Of a stretch of DNA of 64,000 nt, positions 17,461 to 25,945 are shown one piece after another. Numbering within the stretch: position 1 is the first letter of the stretch; every line of letters begins with the position of its first letter. The notes under the pieces are model-generated. The model did not search any database, was not told the DNA's origin, and saw only the letters and a list, made by a program, of their open reading frames with translations. Origin of the DNA: Streptomyces sp. VRA16 Mangrove soil (GTDB lineage: Bacteria; Actinomycetota; Actinomycetes; Streptomycetales; Streptomycetaceae); NCBI RefSeq assembly GCF_017377775.1, contig NZ_JAFVLN010000014.1, positions 62,001 to 126,000 of the forward strand, given 5' to 3'. A program made the position numbers and the translations under genes.

Positions 17461-18789
17461 TCAGGCCCCCTTGCTCGCCGGCTCCAGAATCGCCACGCAC
17501 TCCACGTGATGCGTCATCGGAAACAGATCGAACACCCGAAGCGTCCGCACCCGGTACCCGCCCTCACGGAAGTACCCGAGGTCCCGGGCGAGCGCGGCCG
17601 GGTCGCACGCCACGTACGCGATGCGGCGCGCGCCGAGAGTGGCCAGCTGGGCGACCGTCTTCTTGCCCGCGCCGGCCCGCGGCGGGTCGAGGACGATCAG
17701 GTCGACCTCGGTGATGCCGGTGCGCGGCAGGACCGCCTCGACCTTGCCCTGCTCGATGCGGACGCGGTCGAAGGAGGCCAGGTTGTGGCGGGCGTCCTCG
17801 ACGGCGCGCTTGCCGGACTCGATGCCGAGCACGGCGCCCTTCTCGCCGACACGGTCCGCGAGCGCGCCCGCGAAGAGGCCGACGCCGCAGTACAGGTCCA
17901 GGGCCATGTCGCCCTTACGGGGCAGCAGGCCCTGCATGACGGTGCGCATGAGCGTGTTGGCCGCCTGCTGGTGGACCTGCCAGAAGCCGCCGTTGCCGAC
18001 ACGGTAGGTGCGGTCGTCGGCGCGCTCGCGCACGAAGGCGCGGCCGTGGACGCGGTGGACGCCGCCGTCGTGCTCATCGACGCGCAGCACGGAGACGGGC
18101 TTGTCCAGCTCCACCAGCGGAAGGCGGGCGCCGGGGCGGGGGGCGAGGATCACCTGGCGGTCGTTCGAGCCGGTGGCCGCGATCGCCTCGACCGACTCCA
18201 TGCCGGACCAGTCGCGCTTCTCGATGCCCAGCTCGGAGACGCCCTCCGCGGCGATCATGCAGTGCTCGACCGGCTCGACCTCGTGGGAGCGGTGGCGGCG
18301 CAGGCCGGCGCGGCCGTCCTCGGTGACCGCGTACTGGACGCGCGTACGCCACTGCGGGACCTCGCCCGCGGGAAGCTTGTCGCCCTCGGCCGGCATGACG
18401 GTGCCGTCCCAGCCGGCCTCCTGCGGGGTCAGGCCCGCGAGCCGCTGGAGCTGCTCGGCGACGACCTCGCCCTTCAGGCGGCGCTGGGCGCCCGGCTTGG
18501 CGTGCTGCCAGTCGCAGCCGCCGCAGCGGCCGGGTCCTGCGTACGGGCAGGGCGCCTCGACGCGGTCCTTGGACGCGTCCAGGATCTGCACGGCGTCGGC
18601 GCGCAGGAAGCGTGCGCCCTCCTCGCCCTCGGTCACCCGGGCCACGACCCGCTCGCCGGGCAGCGTGTGCCGTACGAAGAGGACCTGGCCCTCGGCGGTG
18701 CGGGCGATGCAGTGGCCGCCGTGCGCGACGGGCCCGACCTCGACCTCGTACTCCTCGCCCACCAGCGACTTCTTCGGTTCTGCCTGCAT
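17461..18789 (-). CDS. TRAM-domain 23S rRNA (uracil-5-)-methyltransferase (RlmD/TrmA family)
   Basis: A 442-aa RNA methyltransferase. An N-terminal TRAM domain (EYEVEVGPVAHGGHCIAR onward) is followed by a [4Fe-4S] cysteine set (CPYAGPGRCGGCDWQHAKPG). The SAM domain has LDLYCGVGLFAG and IESGKRAVEDARHN, and LDPPRAGAGK is followed by the catalytic-cysteine motif YVACDPAALARDL. It forms 5-methyluridine in rRNA or tRNA. The start at MQAEPKK is preceded by GGAGCTCCCGCC. From memory the neighbouring APC permease and TrkA pair are also adjacent in M. tuberculosis (Rv2689c-Rv2692). Confidence 0.92.
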   Translation of the reverse strand: MQAEPKKSLVGEEYEVEVGPVAHGGHCIARTAEGQVLFVRHTLPGERVVARVTEGEEGARFLRADAVQILDASKDRVEAPCPYAGPGRCGGCDWQHAKPGAQRRLKGEVVAEQLQRLAGLTPQEAGWDGTVMPAEGDKLPAGEVPQWRTRVQYAVTEDGRAGLRRHRSHEVEPVEHCMIAAEGVSELGIEKRDWSGMESVEAIAATGSNDRQVILAPRPGARLPLVELDKPVSVLRVDEHDGGVHRVHGRAFVRERADDRTYRVGNGGFWQVHQQAANTLMRTVMQGLLPRKGDMALDLYCGVGLFAGALADRVGEKGAVLGIESGKRAVEDARHNLASFDRVRIEQGKVEAVLPRTGITEVDLIVLDPPRAGAGKKTVAQLATLGARRIAYVACDPAALARDLGYFREGGYRVRTLRVFDLFPMTHHVECVAILEPASKGA

Positions 18790-18900
18790 GGCGGGAGCTC
18801 CAGTACTCAAGACGACGGGCCGTAAACGGAAGCGGCCGGACAACAGCCCACCAGTCTACGTGGCTGTCACCCGGCCGCTCGCCACAGGCGAACCGTGCCG

Positions 18901-20946
18901 CTACTTGCTGCTCGGCTCCTTTGCGCGCTTCTCCACCGGGCCGCGGCGCACCGCACCCGGCGCGCTCCACTCGGAGCGCCGGCGGGCCCGCTTCTTGGCG
19001 GCCTCGGAGGACTCCAGCTGGTAGGGCACGGAGGTGACCATGATGCCGGGGGTGAACAGGAGCCGCCCCTTCAGCCTGAGCGCACTCTGGTTGTGCAGCA
19101 GGTGCTCGTACCAGTGGCCGACCACGTACTCGGGGATGATCACGCTGACCGCGTCGCGCGGCGACTCCCGGCGCAGGCTCTTCACGTACTCGATGATCGG
19201 CCGGGTGATCTCGCGGTAGGGCGAGTCGAGGACCTTGAGCGGTACGTCGATGCCGCGCCGCTCCCACTCCTCGCGCAGCGCCTTCGTCTCGGCCGGGTCG
19301 ACGTTGACGCTGAGCGCTTCGAGGGTGTCCGTGCGCATCAGCTTGGCGTAGGCGAGCGCGCGCAGCGTCGGGCGGTGGATCTTGGAGACGAGGACGATCG
19401 AGTGGACCCGGGACGGGCGCACGCTGTCGTCGCTCGGGGTCTCCGGCGCGGCGATCTCCTCGGCGACGCGGTCGTAGTGCTTACGGATCGCGGTCATCGT
19501 CGCGTAGAAGATGCACATGCCGAGCAGCGCGACCCAGGCGCCGTGCGTGAACTTCGTGCACAGCACGACCACCAGGACCAGGCCGGTGAAGAACGCGCCG
19601 AACGTGTTGATCGCGCGGGAGCGGATCATGTGGCGGCGCTTCTCGGCGTCCTTCTCGGTGCGCAGGTGGCGGTTCCAGTGCCGCACCATGCCGGTCTGGC
19701 TCAGCGTGAACGAGACGAACACGCCCACGATGTAGAGCTGGATCAGACGGGTCGAGTCGGCGCCGTAGATGAAGACGAGCAGCATCGCGGCGCCGGCCAG
19801 CAGCACGATGCCGTTGGAGAACGCGAGACGGTCGCCGCGGGTGTGCAGCTGGCGCGGCAGGTAGCGGTCCTGCGCGAGGATCGAGCCGAGCAGCGGGAAG
19901 CCGTTGTACGCGGTGTTGGCCGCGAGGAACAGGACGAGCGCCGTGGCCGCGGCGAGCACGATGAACAGGAAGCTGCCGCTGCCGAAGACGGCCTCGGCGA
20001 CCTGCGAGATCACCGGGTTCTGGACATAGCCGGAGCCGACCGCCGCCCCGTTGTGGATCAGGTCCGTCGCCGGGTTCTCGGCCATCCGTACGTCGGTCAC
20101 GAGGGCGAGGACGATGATGCCGCAGAACATCGTGACGGCGAGGCCGCCCATGAGCGCGAGCGTGGTCGCCGCGTTCTTCGACTTGGGCTTGCGGAACGCG
20201 GGGACGCCGTTGGAGATCGCCTCGACACCGGTGAGCGCCGCACAGCCGGAGGAGAAGGCACGCAGCAGCAGGAAGACGAGGGCGAAGCCCGCCAGGCCCT
20301 GGTGCTCGGCCTTGATGTGGAAGTCGGCCGTGGGGGCCTTCATGGTGTCGCCGAGGACGACCCCGCGGAAGGCGCCCCAGACGATCATGATGAAGACGCC
20401 CGCCACGAAGACGTACGTCGGAATGGCGAAGAGCTTGCCGGACTCCTTCACGCCGCGCAGGTTCATCAGCGTCAGCAGGATGATCACCGCGACCGCGCAG
20501 AGCACCTTGTGCTCGACGACGAACGGGATGGCGGAGCCGAGGTTCTCGATACCGGAGGAGATGGAGACGGCGACGGTCAGGACGTAGTCGACGAGCAGGG
20601 CGCTGGCGACGGTGAGCCCGGCCTTCGGGCCGAGGTTGACGTTGGCCACCTCGTAGTCGCCGCCACCGCTCGGGTAGGCGTGCACGTTCTGCCGGTACGA
20701 GGCGACGACCGTGAACATCAGCACGACGACCGCGACCGCGATCCAGGGGCTGAAGTGGTACGCCGACACGCCCGCGATGGACAGGACCAGCAACACCTCA
20801 CCGGGCGCGTACGCGACGGAGGACAGCGGGTCGGAGGCGAAAACGGGGAGTGCGATGCGCTTCGGCAGGAGCGTTTCTCCGAGCCGATCACTGCGCAGTG
20901 CGCGCCCGATCAAGATCCGTTTGGGCACGTCGGTCAGTTTGGACAC
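18901..20946 (-). CDS. APC family amino-acid/cation permease with cytosolic C-terminal domain
   Basis: A 681-aa transporter with about 12 membrane helices (residues roughly 30-480) and a 200-residue soluble C-terminus. LPVFASDPLSSVAYAPGEVL is the first APC helix with its unwound Ser/Gly region, ASYRQNVHAYPSGGGDYEVA follows, and RAFSSGCAALTGVEAISNGV is the family's helix-6 region. Resembles the KimA/YdaO-like APC proteins, some of which import K+, so potassium uptake is as likely as amino-acid transport. GTG start; a TACGAT -10 ends seven bases before it, which implies a leaderless mRNA. The C-terminal domain (SIVLVSKIHRPTLRALAYAK) is adenine-nucleotide-hydrolase/USP-like and could bind a nucleotide. 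Confidence 0.88.
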   Translation of the reverse strand: MSKLTDVPKRILIGRALRSDRLGETLLPKRIALPVFASDPLSSVAYAPGEVLLVLSIAGVSAYHFSPWIAVAVVVLMFTVVASYRQNVHAYPSGGGDYEVANVNLGPKAGLTVASALLVDYVLTVAVSISSGIENLGSAIPFVVEHKVLCAVAVIILLTLMNLRGVKESGKLFAIPTYVFVAGVFIMIVWGAFRGVVLGDTMKAPTADFHIKAEHQGLAGFALVFLLLRAFSSGCAALTGVEAISNGVPAFRKPKSKNAATTLALMGGLAVTMFCGIIVLALVTDVRMAENPATDLIHNGAAVGSGYVQNPVISQVAEAVFGSGSFLFIVLAAATALVLFLAANTAYNGFPLLGSILAQDRYLPRQLHTRGDRLAFSNGIVLLAGAAMLLVFIYGADSTRLIQLYIVGVFVSFTLSQTGMVRHWNRHLRTEKDAEKRRHMIRSRAINTFGAFFTGLVLVVVLCTKFTHGAWVALLGMCIFYATMTAIRKHYDRVAEEIAAPETPSDDSVRPSRVHSIVLVSKIHRPTLRALAYAKLMRTDTLEALSVNVDPAETKALREEWERRGIDVPLKVLDSPYREITRPIIEYVKSLRRESPRDAVSVIIPEYVVGHWYEHLLHNQSALRLKGRLLFTPGIMVTSVPYQLESSEAAKKRARRRSEWSAPGAVRRGPVEKRAKEPSSK

Positions 20947-20953
20947 GCAGAGG

Positions 20954-20959
20954 ATCGTA
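20954..20959 (-). promoter_or_regulatory. -10 element giving a leaderless APC permease mRNA
   Basis: TACGAT on the minus strand is followed by CCTCTGC and then the GTG start of the permease. A transcript beginning six to eight bases after the hexamer would start at the GTG itself. No Shine-Dalgarno sequence lies upstream of the GTG, which agrees. The -35 is poor. Confidence 0.5.
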
Positions 20960-21003
20960 AGCGTTCGAACGGGGGGCCGCCCACCCGCCACCCCCATTCG
21001 TCC

Positions 21004-21210
21004 TCAGGCCTCCCCCGACCCCTCCTTCGGACCTCCCTGAACCCCGTCCGTTCCCCCGTCCTTCTTCATGGCCGTGGCCTCGCTCTTGAGGATCCGCAGC
21101 GACTTGCCGACGGAGCGCGCCGTGTCGGGCAGTCGCTTCGCCCCGAACAGCATGATGAAGATGACGGCCACCACGAGCAGGTGCCAGGGCTCAAGGCCAT
21201 TGCGGAGCAT
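21004..21210 (-). CDS. tatA: Sec-independent translocase protein TatA
   Basis: A 68-aa TatA/E-type protein: short N-terminus, one membrane helix (HLLVVAVIFIMLFGAKRLPD) with the conserved FG hinge and Leu-Pro, an amphipathic helix (ARSVGKSLRILKSEATAMK), then a charged Gly-rich tail. It forms part of the twin-arginine protein-export pore. AGGAGGCGGA precedes ATG. It is separate from any tatC gene in the window, so it is either the main TatA or an extra copy. Divergent from the LCP gene with a 97-bp shared promoter region. Confidence 0.9.
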   Translation of the reverse strand: MLRNGLEPWHLLVVAVIFIMLFGAKRLPDTARSVGKSLRILKSEATAMKKDGGTDGVQGGPKEGSGEA

Positions 21211-21256
21211 TCCGCCTCCTAGCGGGACCCGGTCTTCTTACGGAAAACCGATCGAT

Positions 21257-21284
21257 GGTTGCTACATTGCGCAACTGTACAACC
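21257..21284. promoter_or_regulatory. Dyad operator candidate between tatA and the LCP gene
   Basis: GGTTG at 21257-21261 and CAACC at 21280-21284 flank TACATTGCGCAACTGTA, which itself contains the palindrome TTGCGCAA and TACA/TGTA arms. The whole is a nested imperfect dyad of 28 bp placed where a repressor could cover both divergent promoters. MarR-type regulators bind sites of this style; which one acts here is unknown. Confidence 0.4.
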
Positions 21285-21307
21285 AAGCCACTACCCGGGA
21301 GGCACCC

Positions 21308-22783
21308 ATGCCCGGCCGACGGCGCAGGCATCGCCCGCTCCGGCTCGCACTCGCCCTGACCGCCTCCCTGGCGGTCCTCGTCGCGGCGGGGGCGGGCTGG
21401 CTCTACCTGCATCTCAGCGGCAGCATCCACACGTTCAGCGCCGACGGCATCTCCGGCGACCGCCCCGCCGCGGGCTCGTCCGGCGGACAGAACGTCCTGG
21501 TCATCGGCTCCGACGCGCGCACCGGCGGCAACAGCTCGCTCGGCGGCGGCAACAAGAACGACATCGGCCGCTCCGACACCACGCTCCTGCTGCACATATA
21601 CGCCGACCAGAAGCACGCGGTCGCGGTCTCGATCCCGCGCGACAGCCTCGTCACCGTCCCGCCGTGCAAGCTCCCGGACGGCACCTGGACGACGACGCGG
21701 CAGAACACCATGTTCAACGCCGCGTACTCGGTGGGCTCCACCGCCAAGGGCAACCCGGCCTGCACCCAGAACACCGTCGAGACGCTGACCGGCCTGCGCG
21801 TCGACCACACCGTCGTCGTCGACTTCAAGGGCTTCTCGTCCCTGACGGACGTGGTGGGCGGGGTGCGGGTCTGCCTGCCGCAGGACGTCTACGAGGGCGA
21901 CCTGAACCCGCACCGGACCACGCGCGGCAAAATTCTGTTCAAGAAAGGGGAGCAGACGGTCTCGGGGGAACGCGCGCTCGATTACGTCCGCATCCGGCAC
22001 GGTATCGGCGACGGCTCCGACATCGGCCGGATCAAGCGCCAGCAGGCGTTCATGGCGAGCCTGCTGAAGAAGATCCGCGAGGACGGCCTGACCCCGACGA
22101 AGCTGCTGCCGCTGGCCGATGCGGCGACCAAGTCGATGACGGTCGACCCCGGTCTCGGCTCCGCCGACAAACTGATCTCGTTCGCGATGTCCCTCAAGGG
22201 CATCGACCTGCACAACCTCCAGTTCGTGACGGTGCCCTGGCGGTACGAGGGTGCGCGCGTCGCCCTCGTCCAGCCGGACGCCGACCAGCTCTGGGCGGCC
22301 CTCAAGGCCGACCGCACCCTGGACGGCAAGGACGCGAGCGGCGGCAGAACCTCCGCCGCCGCGTCCCCCTCCCCCGCCGCCTCGTCGTCGCCGTCGTCCG
22401 GGAGCGGCATCGCGGTCGCCGTCTACAACGGCACCACCACGACCGGCCTCGCCGACACCGCCGCCACCGCCCTGAAGGAGGACGGCTTCACGGTCACCGG
22501 CACGGCGAACGCCGCCTCCCAGGACCGCACCGCGACGGTCGTCGAGTACGGCCCCGGCGAACGCGCGCAGGCCGAGACCGTGGCCGCCCGCTTCCCCGGC
22601 GCCGCGCTCACGTCCACGACCACCGCGGGCATCGACGTGGTCCTCGGCACGGACTACGCGCCCTCGGCCGGCCAGGGCTCCACGGCGAGCCCCTCGCCGA
22701 CGGCCCCCGCGGACCTCGCCAAGGACGCCCGCTCGGGCGCCGCGAGCCCCTGCGAGGACCTCTCGTACGGCTCAGGCGCCTAG
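21308..22783 (+). CDS. LytR-CpsA-Psr (LCP) family cell-wall glycopolymer ligase with LytR_C domain
   Basis: A 491-aa membrane-anchored protein. A basic N-terminus (PGRRRRHRPLR) precedes one helix (LALALTASLAVLVAAGAGWLYLHL). The extracytoplasmic LCP domain includes NVLVIGSDAR, RSDTTLLLHIYAD, VSIPRDSLVTVP, GGVRVCLPQDV, ERALDYVRIRHG and IGRIKRQQAFM, with the Arg/Asp residues that bind the polyprenyl pyrophosphate. After a Ser/Pro/Ala linker comes a LytR_C domain (IAVAVYNGTTTTGLADTA). LCP enzymes attach teichoic-acid-like or other polymers to peptidoglycan. GGGAGGCACCC precedes ATG. Its last 12 bases overlap, tail to tail, with the lytic transglycosylase gene. Confidence 0.93.
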   Translation: MPGRRRRHRPLRLALALTASLAVLVAAGAGWLYLHLSGSIHTFSADGISGDRPAAGSSGGQNVLVIGSDARTGGNSSLGGGNKNDIGRSDTTLLLHIYADQKHAVAVSIPRDSLVTVPPCKLPDGTWTTTRQNTMFNAAYSVGSTAKGNPACTQNTVETLTGLRVDHTVVVDFKGFSSLTDVVGGVRVCLPQDVYEGDLNPHRTTRGKILFKKGEQTVSGERALDYVRIRHGIGDGSDIGRIKRQQAFMASLLKKIREDGLTPTKLLPLADAATKSMTVDPGLGSADKLISFAMSLKGIDLHNLQFVTVPWRYEGARVALVQPDADQLWAALKADRTLDGKDASGGRTSAAASPSPAASSSPSSGSGIAVAVYNGTTTTGLADTAATALKEDGFTVTGTANAASQDRTATVVEYGPGERAQAETVAARFPGAALTSTTTAGIDVVLGTDYAPSAGQGSTASPSPTAPADLAKDARSGAASPCEDLSYGSGA

Positions 22784-23515
22784 GGCGCGCCCGGCCTTGT
22801 CCCAGTTGGCGTGCAGCCGGTCGAGGTACGAGCGGGCCTGGCTGCCGGGGCTCGCGCCGCGGGCGAAGGCGAGCATGTTGCCCGCCCCGGTGTTGTAGCC
22901 GAGGGCGAGCAGCTCGTCGCGGGTGTACGGGCCGCTCCAGTGCGCGGGCAACTGGGCGGCCAGGTCGTGCAGGTGCCAGGCCTCGGCCTCGATCGCCAGG
23001 TCCGGGTCGTCGGGCAGCTCGTCCCAGCTCCGGCCGGCGAAGTCGCGGCCGCGCCTGGTCTCGTCGTACGTGGCCCGGTGCATGTTCGCGACACCGAAGG
23101 CGGCGTCGGGCTTGTAGCGTTGCCAGGCCCGTTCGAGCGACGGGTCGTGCGGTTTGTACGCCTCGTTGTAGAGGATCGCCATCACCAGCCGGGCGCTGAC
23201 ACCGGCCTGCCCGGCCCGGGTGCGGACCCAGGGGGCGTAGTCGGCGGGGTCGTAGCTGCCCGACGGCGGGGACGGTTTCGACGTCGGGCGCTGTGACGTT
23301 GACGACGTCGCGGGCGCGGAAGAAGCGGAAGAAGGGGAGGCCGGGGCGGACGACGCCGGTGACGGCGCGCCCCCGGACGGCGAACCGGACGCCGAGCCCG
23401 GCGGCGTCGCCCCCGCTCCCGACGACGCGTGCCCGCCCCGCACCACCACACCCCACACCACAACGGCGGCCACGACGAGCGCGAGCCACCCCCACCGCGT
23501 ACGACGCCCGGCCAT
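22772..23515 (-). CDS. Membrane-anchored lytic transglycosylase (SLT-like)
   Basis: A 247-aa protein with an N-terminal signal anchor (WGWLALVVAAVVVWGVVV), a 60-residue Ser/Pro/Ala-rich linker and a lysozyme-like domain from about residue 90. ARLVMAILYNEAYKP carries the probable catalytic Glu of SLT enzymes, AAFGVANMHRATYDE resembles the substrate-binding segment, and LLALGYNTGAGNMLAFARG the C-terminal YN-GxxN signature. It would cleave peptidoglycan glycan strands outside the membrane. Convergent with the LCP gene (12-bp overlap), so the two cannot share a terminator. A GGTCTAGA core lies about 110 bp upstream. Confidence 0.83.
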   Translation of the reverse strand: MAGRRTRWGWLALVVAAVVVWGVVVRGGHASSGAGATPPGSASGSPSGGAPSPASSAPASPSSASSAPATSSTSQRPTSKPSPPSGSYDPADYAPWVRTRAGQAGVSARLVMAILYNEAYKPHDPSLERAWQRYKPDAAFGVANMHRATYDETRRGRDFAGRSWDELPDDPDLAIEAEAWHLHDLAAQLPAHWSGPYTRDELLALGYNTGAGNMLAFARGASPGSQARSYLDRLHANWDKAGRALGA

Positions 23516-23619
23516 GCCCGCCTCCTGCCTCCGGTGCCCGCCAGTCTAGGAACCGGCCCGGCGCACGCGGACGATCTAGCCCCCGACGCGAAGGTCGAGT
23601 TCGAGCACATTGCCGATAC

Positions 23620-23635
23620 GGTGGTCTAGAGCGCG
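23620..23635. promoter_or_regulatory. Weak DasR-type (dre-like) site
   Basis: TGGTCTAGA at 23622-23630 matches the core of the dre consensus ACTGGTCTAGACCACT; over 16 bases 11 match. It lies between the divergent transglycosylase and TrkA genes. The flanks are poor, so this is much weaker than the site before ptsH. Confidence 0.25.
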
Positions 23636-23761
23636 AGCCGCATTTCAAGCCCGCACCGTGCCCGAGATCGAGCCGCACCGGCTGGACCGAGCCGCGAGAG
23701 AGAGACATGAGCAGGACGTTTACGCAGGTCAGAAGGCCTATGAGGAGTGCGGGGTAGGTCC

Positions 23762-24433
23762 GTGCATATCGTGATCATGGGCTGTGGCCGAGTAGGGTCC
23801 CAACTTGCCCAGACCCTGGAACAGCAGGGCCACACGGTCGCCGTGGTGGACCAGGACCCCACGGCCTTCCGCCGCCTGGGTTCCGGCTTCGGCGGGCGCC
23901 GTGTCACCGGTGTCGGTTTCGACCAGGACACCCTGCGCGAGGCCGGCATCGAGGAGGCGGGCGCCTTCGCCGCCGTCTCCAGCGGCGACAACTCCAACAT
24001 CATCGCGGCCCGGGTGGCCCGCGAGATGTTCGGGATCGAGAACGTCGCGGCGCGCATCTACGACCCGCGCCGCGCCGAGGTCTACCAGCGCCTGGGCATC
24101 CCGACGGTCGCCACGGTCCGCTGGACCGCCGACCAGATGCTGCGCCGCCTGCTGCCGTCCGGCGCGGAGCCGCTGTGGCGCGACCCCACCGGCGGCGTCC
24201 AGCTCGCCGAGGTGCACGCCTCGCCGGCCTGGGTCGGCCACAAGATCAGCCGTCTCCAGGAGGAGACGGGCGTGCGCGTCGCGTTCCTGACCCGGCTCGG
24301 CGAGGCGATCCTGCCCACGTCGCAGACGGTGCTGCAGGAGGGCGACCTCGTCCACGTGATGATGCGCACGGACGACGTCGAGAAGGTCGAGGCGTCGTTC
24401 GCCGAGGGCCCTGAAGAGGAGGGCGGTCACTGA
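23762..24433 (+). CDS. TrkA-type potassium channel regulatory subunit 1 (RCK)
   Basis: A 223-aa cytosolic K+-transport regulator. The N-terminal Rossmann domain has VHIVIMGCGRVGSQLAQ (GxGxxG) and VVDQDPTAF with the Asp that binds NAD(H) ribose. A TrkA_C domain follows (VQLAEVHASPAWVGHKISRL to VHVMMRTDDVEKVE). It would gate a Trk/Ktr channel not present in this window. GTG at 23762 matches the family start; another GTG lies 15 bases upstream. Its stop and the start of the second TrkA gene overlap by one base (TGATG). The pair corresponds to CeoB/CeoC of M. tuberculosis. TrkA_C domains in other bacteria bind c-di-AMP. Confidence 0.93.
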   Translation: MHIVIMGCGRVGSQLAQTLEQQGHTVAVVDQDPTAFRRLGSGFGGRRVTGVGFDQDTLREAGIEEAGAFAAVSSGDNSNIIAARVAREMFGIENVAARIYDPRRAEVYQRLGIPTVATVRWTADQMLRRLLPSGAEPLWRDPTGGVQLAEVHASPAWVGHKISRLQEETGVRVAFLTRLGEAILPTSQTVLQEGDLVHVMMRTDDVEKVEASFAEGPEEEGGH

Positions 24434-25104
24434 TGAGGGTCGCCATTGCCGGAGCCGGAGCCGTCGGCCGCTCGATCGCGGGCGAACTGCTGGAGAACGG
24501 CCACGAGGTCCTCCTCGTCGACAAGGCGCCGACCGCCATCTCGGTCGAGCGCGTCCCGCAGGCGGAGTGGCTGCTCGCCGACGCCTGCGAGATCACGTCC
24601 CTGGACGAGGCGGCGCTGCAGCGCTGCAACGTGGTCATCGCGGCCACGGGTGACGACAAGGTGAACCTGGTCGTCTCCCTGCTCGCGAAGACCGAGTACG
24701 GGGTCCCGCGGGTCGTCGCCCGCGTCAACAACCCGAAGAACGAGTGGCTGTTCAACGAGTCGTGGGGCGTCGACGTCGCCGTCTCCACCCCGCGCCTCAT
24801 GTCGGCCCTCGTCGAGGAGGCGGTCAGCGTCGGCGACCTGGTCCGTCTGCTCCGCTTCAGCCACGGCGACGCCAACCTGGTCGAGCTGACGCTCCCGCCG
24901 GAGTCGGCCCTGGCCGGCACGCGCGTGGGCGACGTCCAGTGGCCGGAGGACACGTCCCTGGTGACGATCATCCGCGGCACGCGCGTCCTGGCCCCCAGCC
25001 AGGAGGACTCCCTGGAGGCGGGCGACGAGCTCCTGTTCGTCGCGGCGCAGGCACGGGAGGAACAGCTGGAGGACCTGCTGTCGGTGCGGCGCGAGGACGC
25101 GTAG
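24433..25104 (+). CDS. TrkA-type potassium channel regulatory subunit 2 (RCK)
   Basis: A 223-aa partner of the preceding gene with the same layout: VAIAGAGAVGRSIAGELL (GxGxxG), LLVDKAPTAIS for NAD binding, and a C-terminal TrkA_C domain (NLVELTLPPESALAGTRVGD to GDELLFVAAQAREE). The first motif is a perfect NAD-binding GAGAVG. Translation is coupled to the first gene by a one-base overlap. A near-ideal hairpin terminator follows 14 bases after the stop, closing a two-gene transcript. Confidence 0.93.
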   Translation: MRVAIAGAGAVGRSIAGELLENGHEVLLVDKAPTAISVERVPQAEWLLADACEITSLDEAALQRCNVVIAATGDDKVNLVVSLLAKTEYGVPRVVARVNNPKNEWLFNESWGVDVAVSTPRLMSALVEEAVSVGDLVRLLRFSHGDANLVELTLPPESALAGTRVGDVQWPEDTSLVTIIRGTRVLAPSQEDSLEAGDELLFVAAQAREEQLEDLLSVRREDA

Positions 25105-25118
25105 GCAGGCAGAAGACG

Positions 25119-25162
25119 GAAAGGGTGGCGCCCCGAGCACAGGCTCGGGGCGCCACCCTTTC
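25119..25162. terminator. 20-bp perfect hairpin terminator (convergent genes)
   Basis: The 20 bases at 25119-25138 pair without mismatch with 25143-25162 around the loop ACAG. The stem starts GAAAGGGTGG on the left and ends CCACCCTTTC on the right, so each strand gives a short T-run. It serves both the TrkA pair (plus) and the DUF3159 gene (minus). Confidence 0.9.
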
Positions 25163-25180
25163 GTCCGTCCGGGCCGGAGG

Positions 25181-25942
25181 TCAGGCCTCGCGGCGGTGCC
25201 GCGCGCCCCCACCGCTCTCGGCTCGGGCCGCCTTGGCCTCCTGCTCGGCCTTCTCGGCGGCTTCCATCTCCGCGAACACATCGATGGGCGCGGGCGCCTT
25301 CGCCAGGAACACCCACGTCAGCCACACGGCGAGCAGGAACGGCGGAATCTTCAGCGCGACGAGCACCCAGCCGAACTTCGCCGTGTCCGCCCACCAGTAC
25401 ATCGGGAACAGCACCGCGCACTTGGCGAGCAGAATGAGCCCCCAGGCCCAACTCGCCTTCGCGTAGGCCTTCTTGCGGCCGGGGTTACGCGTGCGCCACG
25501 ACAGGTTCTCCTTGAACACCGGCCCGAGGATCAGACCGATCAGGGGAACACCGCAGAGCGTCGTCACGATGTACGCGAGCGCCAGCCCCAGTGTGTAGAG
25601 CATGCCCGGCAGGTAGAAGTCCTTGGCGTTGCCGGTCATCATCGCGAAGACGACGCCGAAGGCGACGCCGAAGACACCGCTGAAGGCGTGCTTGACGGTG
25701 TCCTTCATGACCAGGCGTACGACGACCAGGACCAGGGACACCGCGAGGGCCGCGATGGCCGACATGTGCAGGTCCTTGTTGATCGTGAAGATGGTCACGA
25801 AGAGGAGACCGGGCACGACGGTCTCCACCATGCCCCGCACGCCACCGAAGGCCTCGAAGAGCGCGGCCTCGGTCACCGCCCTGTCCGCGGCGGTGTCCTG
25901 GTCTGCTGATTCGCGGTCGGTCGGCTTGTCGAGGGACGTCAC
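25181..25942 (-). CDS. DUF3159 family membrane protein
   Basis: A 253-aa protein with a soluble N-terminus of about 30 residues, six membrane segments and a charged coiled C-terminus (FAEMEAAEKAEQEAKAARAE). GGVRGMVETVVPGLLFVTIF and VFGVAFGVVFAMMTGNAKDFYLPG are typical of DUF3159. Function unknown, conserved across actinobacteria. From memory the M. tuberculosis homologue (Rv2693c) also sits next to the TrkA pair and an OB-fold gene, as here, which suggests a link to ion or envelope homeostasis. The OB-fold gene ends three bases upstream of this start. Confidence 0.9.
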   Translation of the reverse strand: MTSLDKPTDRESADQDTAADRAVTEAALFEAFGGVRGMVETVVPGLLFVTIFTINKDLHMSAIAALAVSLVLVVVRLVMKDTVKHAFSGVFGVAFGVVFAMMTGNAKDFYLPGMLYTLGLALAYIVTTLCGVPLIGLILGPVFKENLSWRTRNPGRKKAYAKASWAWGLILLAKCAVLFPMYWWADTAKFGWVLVALKIPPFLLAVWLTWVFLAKAPAPIDVFAEMEAAEKAEQEAKAARAESGGGARHRREA

Positions 25943-25945
25943 CGG

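Noticed and set aside
18895..21222. 775-codon plus-strand open frame opposite the APC permease
   Set aside because: Composition is Asp/Arg/Glu/His-rich, typical of an antisense frame of a membrane protein. The minus strand gives 12 hydrophobic helices.
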